From: Caenorhabditis remanei
Lineage: Eukaryota; Nematoda; Chromadorea; Rhabditida; Rhabditidae
Direction of reading: 5' to 3'
Length of the DNA: 64,000 nucleotides
Assembly (NCBI RefSeq): GCF_010183535.1
Contig: NC_071328.1
Location: 10,106,001-10,170,000, forward strand
Part shown: positions 21,760 to 34,459 of the stretch, piece after piece
How the letters are laid out: every line of letters begins with the position of its first letter
Numbering within the stretch: the stretch's first letter is position 1
Translations under genes and position numbers: made by a program
The notes under the pieces: generated by a model
Told to the model about the DNA's origin: nothing
Seen by the model: only the letters and a program-made list of their open reading frames with translations
The model's database searches: none

Positions 21760-24470
21760 TAAAAATGAAGAAAACGTAGGTGAAAAAAGAAAGAGAAAAT
21801 GTTGACGGCTGAGAACAAAGAATTGGAGACAAGAAAATAGAGCTATTATAAACGAGAAATAAGGAGCAATGAATGGAGAATATATTATACGAATTGGATT
21901 GGATATTTATGAGAAGTTGAGAAGTATTGAGATGGAAATGTTTGGCTGAATTCTCACATTTATTGTCGACATTAAAAAGAAGAAGAAAAGGTCAAATAGA
22001 AGACGTTGACGTCATCTTGAAACACCTTTTGAAAATAAGAAACTAGTCGAGTCATAGTTAATTAGAAGAAGAAGAAGAGTAGAATATCATAAGAGCATTG
22101 GGAAGTAAGAATATTATCGTAACTCTTATTTTTTCTTCTTCACAATTAAAACTAGATTTGTTATTCAGTGTCACTTCTAGACACATACAACCGACCATTA
22201 TTCGAATTCAAAAAAAGGGAGAAAATAAGAATTTGGAGCAGAAGACGGAAAGAAGAAGACGTTTTTGAAGTCAACCAAAACGACGGAATTGGGCAAAAAC
22301 GAATGAAATGGAAGAATCAAATGACAGAAAAACAGAAGAAGAGAACGATAAAATGACGTGTGGATGTTTTGGAGAAAACAATGGAATAAAGCTGAAATAA
22401 AGGATAAAGAAGACGAATTCAAGGAAGAAAAGATGAAGAAGATGAAGAAGAAGACGTGAATTCAATTTTGAGAATTTGAAAAAGAACGATGTCAATGAAA
22501 TATCGTTTACTTAGAAAAATTAATACATTCAAAAAATTTGAGTTTCATCAAGAAAAATTCCGTTTCTCGAGATTTCTTACGAATTCAGTCAACATTTAGA
22601 CGTCATCAAAACACAGACACGCTATCAACTTTTTCTACATTTGATTCTCTTTTTACGACTATTTCCAAAAGAAAATACTTCTTTGAATTTCTAAAGAAAA
22701 GAGCACTTTCCAGTCTCAGTAATCTTCAAATTTCTTCGTTTCCTGTCGACTCAACCGACGGAAGATGGAATGTTATTCGAGTCGACGAACGCAACACCAT
22801 AAATAATGCGTCTCCAGAACCTGCTCCCAAAAATTGAAAGTATCAGAGAGCTTTTCGAAGCAACAGACAGACAAATGGAGCCCCAGAAAAGTCGATAGAG
22901 TCGCGTGCCTTCTCGAGTAGAAAAAAGAAGAAGAAGACCACTGGCGCGCACATTCTTCGTTGTAGCAGTGTAGGCTGCTTTCGATAATTCTTCTAGATTT
23001 TCTTCTCTTTCTCCTCCTTTTCTCCTTCTTTTCAAGACACAGACACGCGCGCACACTTACAATTATTCTGGGTGAAAAAGCGAGAAGAGATTTGAAAAAT
23101 GAGAAGATTCTTCTTTTTTGGAAAAGAGGAAGAAGAAAATCATGCGGAGCTAATGGGAGGAATATGACACCGATTTGAGGACATGTACTGATGAAAAAAA
23201 TAATAGGAATCAGTTTGCAGAGGAAGGAGGAATAGCACTTCCTTGATAGTGTGTCGAATTTATAATATCAAAATGAGCTGATCGAAAAAGTTCTAATGAG
23301 CATTAAGTTGGAGAATTCGGTGGAATATGAAGTACCGTAACCCAGTAAAGCAATGAGAGCTCAAGTGCGCAAAATTAGACAGATGTTTTCAGGAGGTTTT
23401 TATGATTTCTGAACCAAAAAATTATAATTTTGAAGTTTACTTTGCTCAGAAATTGCCGAAAACTCACACGAAATTCTAACGTTTAGTGAGTACTTCCGAC
23501 GAGCTTACCAGTGTTACTTGGCTCTAAAATCGTCTGGTTTCAGAATGAATTCTCGACGTTGCTGACTACAATTTCATAAAAGCCACGTCTCCTAAACTCG
23601 CCATTTCGCATTCGAAACACTTGACTAAACATACAAATTTCTGACAACTGAAGCCCTTTTTGAGATACATAAATTTCATAGTTTTATGCTTCACAACCAC
23701 TTCAAAACTAAACAAAACAAAGAAAAACAAACTGAAAACTCCGTCCGCTTTCCTTCGGGAAATGAAAAAAAAATCAAAGAGAGCTTCATAAATTTTTGAT
23801 GAGAAGAAGGATACAACCGCCATTTTGAGAGTTGATTCTGAATGAAAAAGTCAGAAAAAAAGAAGAGGAAATTGAGAGGAAATTAATGGTCACCCATGAG
23901 AATTGAGGAATAAAAATAAAATAAATGGAAAGAAAAATTTTGGGAAAAAGGGGGTTGAAAAAGGAGAGAAATGGAAGCTTTTCTCCCGGAAAGTGGGATG
24001 CGCAAATGCCAGAAATTCAATCACTCTCTCCTTCTTTTTCTTTCTTTTTTCCGTCTGTTTCGGTCCCTTTTTGCCATTTCCGAAATGGAATCAAACTCGT
24101 TTGGTATTTTCATTTTTAAATTCAGTCAGTGAGAAAAAAGAAAATTGTTTATTTAGAAATTAGGTTGCGTATGTTGACAAATAAGGCAAGATGAGGTAGA
24201 TTGGAAAGAGGAAAATCGGAGAAAACGAACATGAAGATTCATAAAAAATAAGATTGACCCGTTTGAATTATGAGAGTATTTACAGAAAATTATGAGCAAA
24301 GACACCGGAAAAAAGAGACTAGAAGAGGGATGGAAGGGGAAGAGATTTCAATTTTCGGAAACGTTTTCAGAGATTTTAGCAGGACACAAATAAAACTAGG
24401 AGAATAATTTGCTTTTAACGTTCAAAATCTCTGAGAGCGACCTGACTGAAATTTCGAGATCAATTTCAGA
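21760..24470. other. Intergenic region, no gene seen
   Basis: About 2.7 kb rich in purine tracts (GAAGAAGA) and simple-sequence bias. Open frames on both strands are short, low in complexity and lack linked splice sites or family signatures. It probably includes the cah-6 promoter and the 3' flank of the membrane-protein gene. Confidence 0.45.
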
Positions 24471-24473
24471 TTT

Positions 24474-27014
24474 TCAGATTTGTGGATTATAGGCGTGTAG
24501 TGTAGGTCCACCTTTAACAGTGGATATGTGTGCCTTTTGACTTCGTTTTTTTCGTCGACAATAGAAACAATAAACGACACATAATGTCACATTGAGTCCG
24601 AAACAAATTGCAGCGACTCCAATTGCGATGGCAAGAAACCAAAATGGAGAGAGAACTGCTCGAAACTCAGGGATGTATGATTTGTTGGTTGTTGCTGTTG
24701 GAATTGTTGTTGTTTCGTTCTGAAAACAAAATTAGGTTTATTTGAGGTCAAGGTCTTTAATTGGACGTTCAGAGTCAAATTATAACAACTATAATTTCAA
24801 TTAAATATAATAATTAGGTTCTTATATAAAATCTGCTAATCTTCCGATCGACTCTAATCAGTGTAAATTCCCATCAGTGAGTTTTTGATTTGGGAGAAAA
24901 TCATCTCAATGGCTCATAGTAGCTGGTTTACTGTACATTCTGTACAACTTAATTAGAAAATTTCAGGAAATCAGAAAGATTCGTTTGATCTCATAACAGA
25001 TCCAAAATATCAATCAACTCCTGACTCGTAACTATTCCCTTTTATTCATTTAATTATGTTTCTTGGATAGACGTATCCAATTAAGCTCTCCGTGATACCT
25101 CCTTGAATGCCTCTTATGTTGTTGTATCCCTCTTTCCGCATACATATAAATCTTATTGGAATATATAATCCTTAAATGATTACTACCTATACTCATTCCT
25201 CTTTGCTAATAGTAATAGAACCTTTCCTTTTTCTCTTTTTTCTCTCCTGGGAGAGAAAGAGTACGAGTAACTAATATACCTTTTTCTCCCTTCAATTTCT
25301 CTCATAACCTCCTTTTCCATACACTTCTCATTACATTTTGCCGAGAGCCGCCTGTTTTGCATACACAAAAATGGCATCTCTTTTACTCGTATGTATAAGA
25401 ACCGCCCATGTAAATAAAGCATGTACGCGAAATGGCAATTCTCGAGATATTTGAAGAAGGGGAAACGGAAATGGATTTAGTATGAGTCTTACTCTGATAC
25501 GATGGATGAGAACGGATAAAACTCCAGAAGAATTTAGAGTTGAGGGTCCATTGAATTGACATGTTGGCTCACAGGAAACGAGAAGACAGTTGGCGTCATC
25601 GAAATCTGATGTGATTCCCTCGAAAGTTACGCCATCGCAATCTGGAATACAGTAAAGAGTCGAATGGAACAATTTTCAGATTCATGTACATTTCACAAAA
25701 ATTTGGTTTTTCGGTTGGTGTTTTAGCAGAAAATGTCTGAAATTTATTAGAGCAATTTAATAGTACACCTACAATTGTGAAAAAAAATCGGTGGGATCTG
25801 ATGATGGAATAAATATTTATAATTTCTCATCCCTTGTTGATTGAGAATGTGTATTATTTCAGTCAACAAAGTCCATCACTTTCACTCTTTTACTTTCTAT
25901 TTACCCGTCTTCTTTTCTCGGCTCAATGCTCTTCTTCTCCTTCTTCTCTTCTATATTATTTTCATCAAATCTCCATAGGAACGGAAATAAAAGGACACCA
26001 ACAACGTGTCCACCTTCTATTATTCTTCCCGAAAAAGAAAAGAAGAAGAAGAAGGTTTCTGTTTCCGGCTGTTGTTTTTCTCAGGATCAGGGGGTCTCAC
26101 AGGGAGGCGAGAGAATCGGTTTAGCCGTCGATAAAACAAACGATTGTATGACACGCGGATTAAACGCGACACTGTCTCCGCTCGAAGAGAAAAGAGCACA
26201 GCTCTGAGCATTTCCCGCGCGGAACGATTCGACTGGTAGTTCGAGTCGACAAACAACTCGAGCTCTCCTCTCTCTCTCCAATCGAAGAGCAACAAGATGC
26301 TTCTGATACATTTGTCATTTTGGAGTATGCGAAACGAGAAACACGGATAACTGTCAAAACCGGAAAAAGCTCTTTTTTGAACAAGGACAGATAGTGAGAA
26401 CACTTTACAAATGTTCAAGTGATCAACCAGTGGACATTTCTTCAATGATTGAGAACAGTGGGAAAAGGGGGTTTCTGGAAGATATAATCGTTGAGCTGTA
26501 TTCAAGTGTTCAGTTGTTCCAAACAAAAGACTCTAGCGGAGTTGCAAAATTGAAACAAGTCATGATTCCAGATTCATCGATACTATATTTTTCCACAAAC
26601 CTAATCACAAAATTGTAATAAAAGGGAAGTTAATTCAACTATTAATAATCTCTTCTTATAACTCATTTCGTATAGAGTTGTGAGAAATTGATGAATTATA
26701 TTTATGACAGACGATGATGGATTATGTCTAAGTTCTTCTCATTCATACTTTTCAATGTATCTAGAATTTCACAAAATTCAAGTCAAACTTCAGGTCTAAT
26801 TTAACATTGAAATGGAATGAAACTCACTCGGAATGGAACAACAGACATCTAAGCATTGTTTCATGTCAGTTGTCGTCTGTGAAGATACAGTAATCGCTCC
26901 CTGTCCGAATCTTTGCTCATTGAAAATTTCGAGTTGACCGCAGAACACATCAACTGCACGGGAGGCTCTGATTAATAGCAAAAAATGGAAAAATATGAAA
27001 TGAAGCTGTTGCAT
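24474..27014 (-). CDS. Small type I membrane protein, MANSC-like cysteine domain
   Basis: Three exons, in minus-strand order: 27014-26828, 25641-25493, 24719-24474; 193 residues, separated by long introns (1.2 and 0.8 kb). An N-terminal signal peptide (MQQLHFIFFHFLLLI) precedes an extracellular domain of about 90 residues with the cysteine pattern C..., C-x3-CC, C, C-x4-C-x3-C. This resembles a MANSC/PAN-type module. A Thr-rich linker (NETTTIPTATT) leads to one membrane helix (FWFLAIAIGVAAICFGL) and a short basic cytoplasmic tail (CRRKKRSQKAH...). Splice phases agree throughout. The function is unknown; a cell-surface or adhesion role is only inference from the topology. Confidence 0.75.
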
Positions 27015-27598
27015 GGCTACGCGAGGATACGCGAAAAGCCAGAGAGCTTCAACGAGAGCAGCAGGTATGGCGATGAGAGAAGGTGAGACGAAGAGGGGCG
27101 GGAAAAGAGAAAAAGAGAGAAAAGAGAGGCTTTCTGCGGGGTTATGTTCATGTATGTTGGGAATAAGATGAAGAAACGATGTGATCTGGGAGAGAGCGGG
27201 GGTCGTCGAACCTCATGTTTGTTTTCACAAGACACTGAAACCGCACCGCCCATATTGGGTCACTGTGATAAAGAAATGAATAAGGTGATATGATGTACTT
27301 GAGATGAATGCTTATGATCGGAGAATAGCACAAAAAGTATGATTGTGAAGGTCAATCAATTACTACAGTATCATGGAACGTTTCTGTACAATGTTGAAAA
27401 TAATGTGTTATAACATGTTATAAATACTGATTATATAATTCAAACAGAATGTAATTTCTTGCAAATCATCGTTCTAGATTATTCTTCGATTCAAAAGACT
27501 AGTCTTCGAGCGAATGATTTAAAAAAAATGTTCACACAACCAGGTTCAACTTCCATGCATCTTCACATTTTTTGACCACCTAGGACAGCTACTGTAAT

Positions 27599-27814
27599 AC
27601 CGCAAAACCTGTAATAGAAGCGCACCTGAAGAGTTTGGAGCATCCTATCTCGGGTGTCTCAAAAGATATGAAAATGTTTTCAACTGAAGAAATATTTTAT
27701 GAATATTAAACTATATTTTGTCAGTTCACAGCTTTTTGATATTTCCTTTGCGAGCCGAGATATACCGGTACGATCAGGCACCGCTTGGTGCGCCTATATT
27801 AGAGGTTTTACGGT
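27599..27814. mobile_element. 216-bp MITE upstream of the RING gene
   Basis: It starts ACCGCAAAACCTGTAATAG and ends with the near reverse complement (CTATATTAGAGGTTTTACGGT), with GCGCACC/GGTGCGC just inside. The interior shares the GTCAGTTCACAGCTTT and TTTCAACTGAAGAAA blocks with the copy in the asic-1 intron. Confidence 0.75.
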
Positions 27815-27979
27815 AGTCGAAGAGATTTCTTTCTTTATTCTTTGAATACAGTAACCCTTAAAGGCGCATATCAAAAAGTGACTTTGTGACCTCCCAGCGA
27901 TTGCTCATTTTATTCATCAGCAAGCGCTTCACTTGTTTCTTTTCAATCAAAATACTAATTTTTCTCGCTGTTAACCACA

Positions 27980-29683
27980 ATGGCGCTAGTCCCGAAAGAC
28001 TTCATGACTGATGTTTCTATTCGATGCCCAAAATTTACTTTAGAAGCATGCTGCCCGATTTGCATGGAGGTTTTTGGTATAAAGCTAAATAATAAACCCT
28101 TTATTTTTTAACATCAACTAATTCAGATACAACATCTCATACCCCTAAAGTTCTGGAATGTGGTCACTCATTCTGCATGTCCTGTATCAAAAGAACCGTG
28201 GAATCAATGTGAGTGGGAAAACACGCAGTATTGATATTTAGTATTTAAATGGATTTCAGTCAAGTTTCTCACACTGGTAATGGAGATGTCGATATGGCTT
28301 TCTGCTGCTCCCTTTGTCGTGTTAGTTCTCAATTAATATTAATACCATCATTAAGAAAAGTTTTACAGCGATCGATGAGTATTCCATCAACCGGAGTGTC
28401 TGGTTTTCCTACAAATCATCAGTTGATTGGTACAGCTACTTAATTTTCAAAATATAAATTATATAATCTCAAAAAAAAATCTCAGATGCCATCGCTCCCC
28501 AAGACTCTCGTGTGATGACTTGTACATCGTGCAGATTGAACGGATCTGAAACGACATTTCATATTTGTCGCGAATGCACTATCACGAATCACAACTTCGA
28601 CATTAAGGCAATTATAGGCGATGATGAGGTTTTGAAGAAGATCAATTTGTTTCAAATAATATAAGTTAATTTTTAGCCACCGGTACATCCGGACGATTTT
28701 ACAATCTGCTCGACTTGTGTTCTCAAGAACCACAACAACCCATGCCATAATGTGGTTGCGTATGTTCCGATTCGAGTTAGTTTATTAAATTTAGTAAAAA
28801 TGAATTATATGAATTTTCAGATTCATTATCAGTTCAAAAGGAATATGAGAAGCGTCGACGTTCTTAAAGCACAAATGGCCGAGAAATCAGCCGATGCACG
28901 TTTAATTCTCACAACAATGCTCGAACGTGTTGGGAGAAACGACACAGAAGTCGATAAAATGGTTGCTCTGATGGAAAAGGCAAAAAGCAGCGAACGCCTT
29001 GATTTGATTTTCAAAAAATACACCCACGAGATGAGCTCTGTAAGAAGAACATGACAAATATTAAATTTCAATTACATTTCTTCAGAACATCAAACTTTTG
29101 GACGTATTGATAAAAGATGGTGGAAAGCTGAAAGAATTGGTGACAGAAAAAACCAAATTTCTCGAAAAAGGAAATGAGGAAATCAGCAGTATGCACTGTT
29201 TCGCCGAACCTTCAAATCTGAAAGAAGTTCTCAATTTTTCTGATGTGATTCCATCGCAAATTCCAACTGATTTGCCGGATATTGTCGACACATTTCAAAC
29301 TGACACAGAATTGCCAAGTGAAGAGGCAAACTTGCCAAGACGAGTCGCTTCCCAACGGTCCCTGTTGCTTAATGAACAAATTCCAACGATTGAAGTTATC
29401 CAATCGGATATAAATGAGGAGACATTCTGGAACATTGTCCTGTCAACTTCAGAGGTTATCTGGTTCAATGTTGGTCGTCTTTGGCAAACGATGTCTCACG
29501 GAACATCGACAGCTTTGCAGAGAAACAATTATAACCAAGGTCAGTTTTGTTCCGAACTGATCTTTTTGAACTGCACATTTTTCAGAAAGCGTTCAGATAA
29601 ATATTTACGAAGGTATTACTCTGATGATCACAGGAGCAATCGTAGCCGTTCTCGCATTCGCTGTCTACAGTTTCTGGTTCTAA
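27980..29683 (+). CDS. RING / B-box protein with C-terminal membrane anchor
   Basis: Eight exons: 27980-28076, 28127-28208, 28260-28429, 28486-28628, 28677-28775, 28821-29039, 29086-29539, 29586-29683; 453 residues. A RING finger of C3HC4 type lies near the N-terminus (CCPIC, ECGHSFCMSC, CCSLC; about residues 24-84). Two short zinc-binding segments with B-box-like spacing follow (CTSC...HICREC, then CSTC...NHNNPCHN; about 130-205). Next comes a helical, probably coiled-coil region (about 205-320), an acidic linker and a final hydrophobic helix (LMITGAIVAVLAFAVYSFWF) ending at the stop. This is a TRIM-like E3 ubiquitin ligase architecture with a tail anchor, reminiscent of TRIM13/TRIM59, which sit in the ER membrane. 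I cannot name the C. elegans orthologue. Confidence 0.83.
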
Positions 29684-30313
29684 AATATGTCTATTTACAC
29701 CAATTCCTCACTCTACATGTTCTTTCCAATTTTCATAACTCGAATTTTCTTACAATGATCTTCTACGAATAAAGCATGTCAACAATTGTGAAACCAAATT
29801 TGATATTTATAATACTCTTCAATTATTCCAAAGTACCGATACAGTCAATTTTTAAATGCAAGGAGTCCCGTTCCCGAGAAATGTGTATGTTGCGGGGAAT
29901 GATTCGAAATTGAAACAAAAAGGTGAAAATACACTTAAAATGCAGTAAAGCGGGTGCACTTGGCAACACAGAATCGGGGAGAAAAATGGAAATAAAGAAT
30001 AGGAATGAGAAAATTCTAAGGGTAAAGCAATTCAGGAGGATTTGAAAAAAAGACCGAGCGAAAAGGAAAAACTACACGGAAATGGATAGGACAGAGTTCG
30101 AAAGTTCGATATGAAGGGAAAACTACATGAGAATGAAACAGGGATGATTGATCACACGTTAGGATTGGTGAATTGATAGAAATTAGGAGATGTTTATTTT
30201 GCTGTATGTTAGGCAGTGTTTCAATAGGTTCATAGATACTAAAACAGGGGAGCGACTAGAAAGGAACGAGGCGGGTACGATTTTGAGAAAGAAAAGAAAA
30301 TTACAATTTATGA

Positions 30314-33300
30314 TTATTTACGAAGAAGAGCCTCCCGTTGCTTCAACTTTTCAGCGTAGGTGGTCTTCTTCTCCGGGACCATTTGTTTGACTAAGTTTCG
30401 CCGACCAGCAGCAACGGAACTGAAAATGATTTGATGAGATACTAAGAACTTCTCTAACAGACTGCCGATTTCAATCAAAACTTGATTATTCTACTAAAAA
30501 ACGGTCATGCACCAAAATTTTCGACTATTTTAGAATTACTGAAATCGACAAATCTGAAATTTTCAGATATACACACCTCATAAAACAACACCAATATACA
30601 AATCACGTGACAACGATAATATCAACTGCCGATGGGGACAATTGCTACCGTCTACCTGAATGTTGGCTTCTGTGGTGGTTTGACTGGTTCAACTTTCTTC
30701 GGCAAAGAAGGAAACGCTGTCTCTTCAAATGCAAAGGATGGAGCAGCAATTGGTGTTGGTGGTACGGGGACAGGAACAATAGGCGGAGAACGCTAAAATG
30801 TAAATATAATGTTTCTATCCTGCAATTTGGTAACTAACCACTTTTTCTTTTTCAGTCACAAATGATTTTGTCTCGACTTTTGTATTTGAGTGATTCGTTC
30901 CATTTTCAATATTCACTGTCTTCAATTGTTCGCTACTAGTTGTCTCTTGAACATCTGAGAACGTGGGAAACTGATCAATTGAAGTGACCGGAGTGGATGG
31001 CGTCAACGTGTTCGTCGTTGTATTCGTAGTGATGGTTGTAGATGATGCCTCCGAGCTCTTTCTTCTTCTATCAAAGTTAGGGGCTGGCCACACTGGAGGA
31101 GCCGGCAAATCAGATGGTGTCGGTACACTGTATTGTTGGCTATGTTTTGATGTAGGCGGTGGCGTACTGAGTTCCGAATTGTTTGGGGTTTCAACAGCAT
31201 CCAGTGAGAAATGTTTAGAACTAACACTAGAAGAAGAAGAAGACGACACATGTGGTTTCGGGCGGTTATTATATCTGTTGTTACTATCAAAACGATGGTT
31301 TTGGTTTTCCCTGTCGTTGTTCAACCACCATTGGTTCGATGAATGGCCATTTTGTTCACTTCTCCAGTTACTTTGTTGGCCGTTCTGACCTTTTCTCCAG
31401 TTTTGTTGTTGTCCGTTCTGATCCGGCTTCCATGTGCTCTTTTGCGGATTCTGTTCATTTCTCCAACTGTTTTGTTGCCCATTCTGACGATTGTTCTGAT
31501 GATTGTAACCATTGGTGACTACGGCATTGCGTTGACCACCTCTCCAGTTTCCACGACCATTAGTTTGTCGTCCATTGCTTTCGCTCTGATTGCCCTGGAA
31601 TCGACCACCACTACCACCACGACCACGAAATTCATTTGAATTCGAGAAGCTGCTACGCGACTCGTAGAATTGGTTAGTTTGACTGCCACCACCCACACCG
31701 TTCCTGCTACCAGTTCGATTGTTATAATTCGAAGCAGTGGTACGGGTAGAAGTGGAAGAAGCCGTGGACACCTCATCGAAATTTCTTTGAGTTGACAAAC
31801 TCGATGGATAGAAAAACTGTTGTTGAGGTGGAGACTGGAGGAGAGGCGGCGGTGCAGTCGGTCCAGGAGGATGGTAGCTCAAACTGTTGCTTGAGATGCT
31901 GAACGTCGGCGTCTTGTATTCGAAGGGGCTCAAAATCGGTTCTCCTGGTCGGTAAGAAGCTATAGGTACAAACCCATAATGAGCAAGTGTGTGTCCCAGC
32001 TCTCGCAGTTGAAACATCCCATTCTCACCATTACTCAACGCCGCCAACCGATTTTTCTCACCATTTGATACCTCAATTGATGGTGCCACTGTTGGTGGCC
32101 CACCGGCCTTTATTCGAGCCTGAAATGTAAAGATGCGACTAGGTCTGATGTTATTTTTATGACTACTTACACAAACTGGTCTCTGTGTGACTTCGTTTTT
32201 GCGATGCTGTACGGATACATATGCTACTTGAGTATCCAATTCGTTGTCATATGTCACATACCAGCTATCATTCAAGCCATATTTCAGCTCAGTAAATGGT
32301 GGACCATCTTCAAGCAATTTCACTACTTCCTACAAACTACACTTTAAAAAACTATCTACACGAACTTCCTATTACCTCTCGATATTCTTCTGGAATTTCC
32401 CTGATGATTATAGTTGTTCTTTTGGTGATAGGGCGAACTTTCTCACAATTTTCGTCCATTTCAACTACGGTGGAATCTGCAAAAAAGGAATGAAGCACTT
32501 TTTGCATTTCTAGATAATCTCACCTCTCAGAGCTTCCACAATCAGATCAACATCGTTAGTCAGCCGCCGAACTTTGGGGAAGCCAGCAACAACATGAATA
32601 GACACAAACTGGTCCGCGTCCATTTGAATTTTCAAAAAGCGGTCCGAGATGAGATTTTCTCTGAAGAACTTGGTGAAACTTAGTAAGGATATGTAGAATG
32701 GATTTTCTCTGCACTTTACAGCTACTTTTTCCGACTAAGCCTCATAAATATCCAGTCAATCATAAACATATGTTTGCTCGGAGTGACAGCACATATATTC
32801 GTTTTTTGGTTAAAAGATTTTTAGCTAATAGAAAAAGTCAATTCCTCAAATACAAAATCACGTGATTCTTCAAGTTGATTGTGTGTTTTGCTTCTGCTAT
32901 ATACTAAATTAGGAAAAATTCTTTAAAGCCGTACCTTGAAAAATAATATTCCAGTTGACTCCTCAGCTGCTGTTTCAGTTCGTCTTGAGTCATTGGCGGA
33001 GGTACTGACATAACGGGATAGAAATGATTGGAAGATACGAAAGCTGAAGACGAGGTTGGACCCTGCGGCTGAGTGCCGTACATCTTCAGTTTGTCCTTCA
33101 CCTCCCGGTTGAACCTGAAACTGTTTCAATGATTGGAAATCCAACGGAGAAGAGACGAAAAAGGCGAAAGCTTTAGGCAGACGGATACAAATGGGAACGA
33201 AAAACGGGATGTAGCCATGGTAAATTTTCACAAGTTTAGAATTGATCAAGAGCTCGTCATACGAAGTTGTTCTCTGCGCCGAGTCCTAATTAGTGCAAAC

Positions 33301-34219
33301 GGATGAGTTGATGGCGAAAGAATGAGATGACTAGAAGAGAGAATACAAATGTTGTTATTGATGTTGATTCGCTCTCCTTTCTGGGATTAGGAATCTGAGG
33401 AAGAAGAAAAATGTAACAAATGAATGACATCATATTTTGAAGATTTCAGATGTATTTACAGTAGGAAGAAGCAAATTTGTTGGAAGTCACTAGCATATAA
33501 TACCAAAAAGATTCTTTCGTGACTCAAGCTTATGCAATAAAAAACATTGGCTATCTGTTTATAACTTATTTTTTCAATTCAGTGTTTCTTTAGAAAAAAA
33601 ATTATTGTATTGACTAAAAATCAATTTTAGTAAGTATGAAAGCTGGCAGCAGTAAGTATCAATTGACTGATCATGATGTATGAAAGCGATCTCGTCATTG
33701 TGGAGGAGAGAGAAAGTAAGGCGGATGAAAGGCGCGACGAATAAGCGAGAGGCGACGAAAACCACTTTTGAACAGAGGAAACAACTGGGTGATGGGGGCC
33801 GAGAAAGGAGATGCGTTCGATCGCACTGAGCGAGCCACCGCGGTGATTCATCAGTCGATATGGACAAAACGAGAGTGTGTTGGGATCCAATAGAAATAAG
33901 AGAAAAGAGACGCATAAAGACGCATCATCAGGAACAGCAGACTGTCTTGGGTTTTTTAGAACAATGAAACCAAAGGAAAGGCGAAACGGTAAAAAATAGA
34001 ATAATCGATACGAAGCGTTGAAAATCGATGTTTAAACATATGTTTTAAAAAATCGTACGCTTACCAATAGGGAATTGGTGGCGCGTGGGGAACACCACTA
34101 ACACCCGACGCTGAAGTCGATGGTGACATGCCAGGAGAGTGGGCAGACGACGTCCCTACAGCAGAATCGGGTGAGGTAGTATTCTCCACAGCCGTCTTCC
34201 CATCCAGCTTCCCAACCAT
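30314..34219 (-). CDS. larp-5: La-related protein, LARP4/4B type
   Basis: Eight exons, in minus-strand order: 34219-34065, 33114-32935, 32660-32524, 32476-32376, 32329-32171, 32119-30839, 30792-30656, 30419-30314; 751 residues with the start chosen here. A La motif (QLRSQLEYYFSRENLISDRFL... to IVEALRDS, about residues 100-175) is followed by an atypical RRM (TTIIIREIPEEYRE... RPVCARIKA). Then comes a long low-complexity tail rich in Asn, Gln, Ser and RGG (GGNWRGGQ-like repeats), ending with a FPSLPKK block and a basic helix. A YWFNREVKDKL segment before the La motif probably corresponds to the PABP-binding PAM2w region of LARP4. LARP4 proteins bind poly(A) and PABP and stabilise mRNA in the cytoplasm. 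The ATG at 34219 is tentative; an upstream exon is possible. Confidence 0.88.
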
Positions 34220-34459
34220 CCGTTCAATTTGGGATTTATCGATTTGAATCGCCTTAAAAATCACTTTTAGGATACTCTTTGGTAGTTTGCGAGACTCTAA
34301 TTGTTTGTTTGTTCAATGATGAATAATGATGGTTACTATATTTCCCTTTTTCACTGCCCGTTTTCTTAAACTGGGTAGTTCTCAGGCCCATTACTGTTTG
34401 GGGAGAAACGAAAACGGGAACTACCGTTTTAAATAGATATAATGGACTCATTCATGAGT

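Noticed and set aside
22198..23056. Overlapping open frames on both strands
   Set aside because: Low-complexity purine/pyrimidine tracts; no supporting splice sites or protein family.
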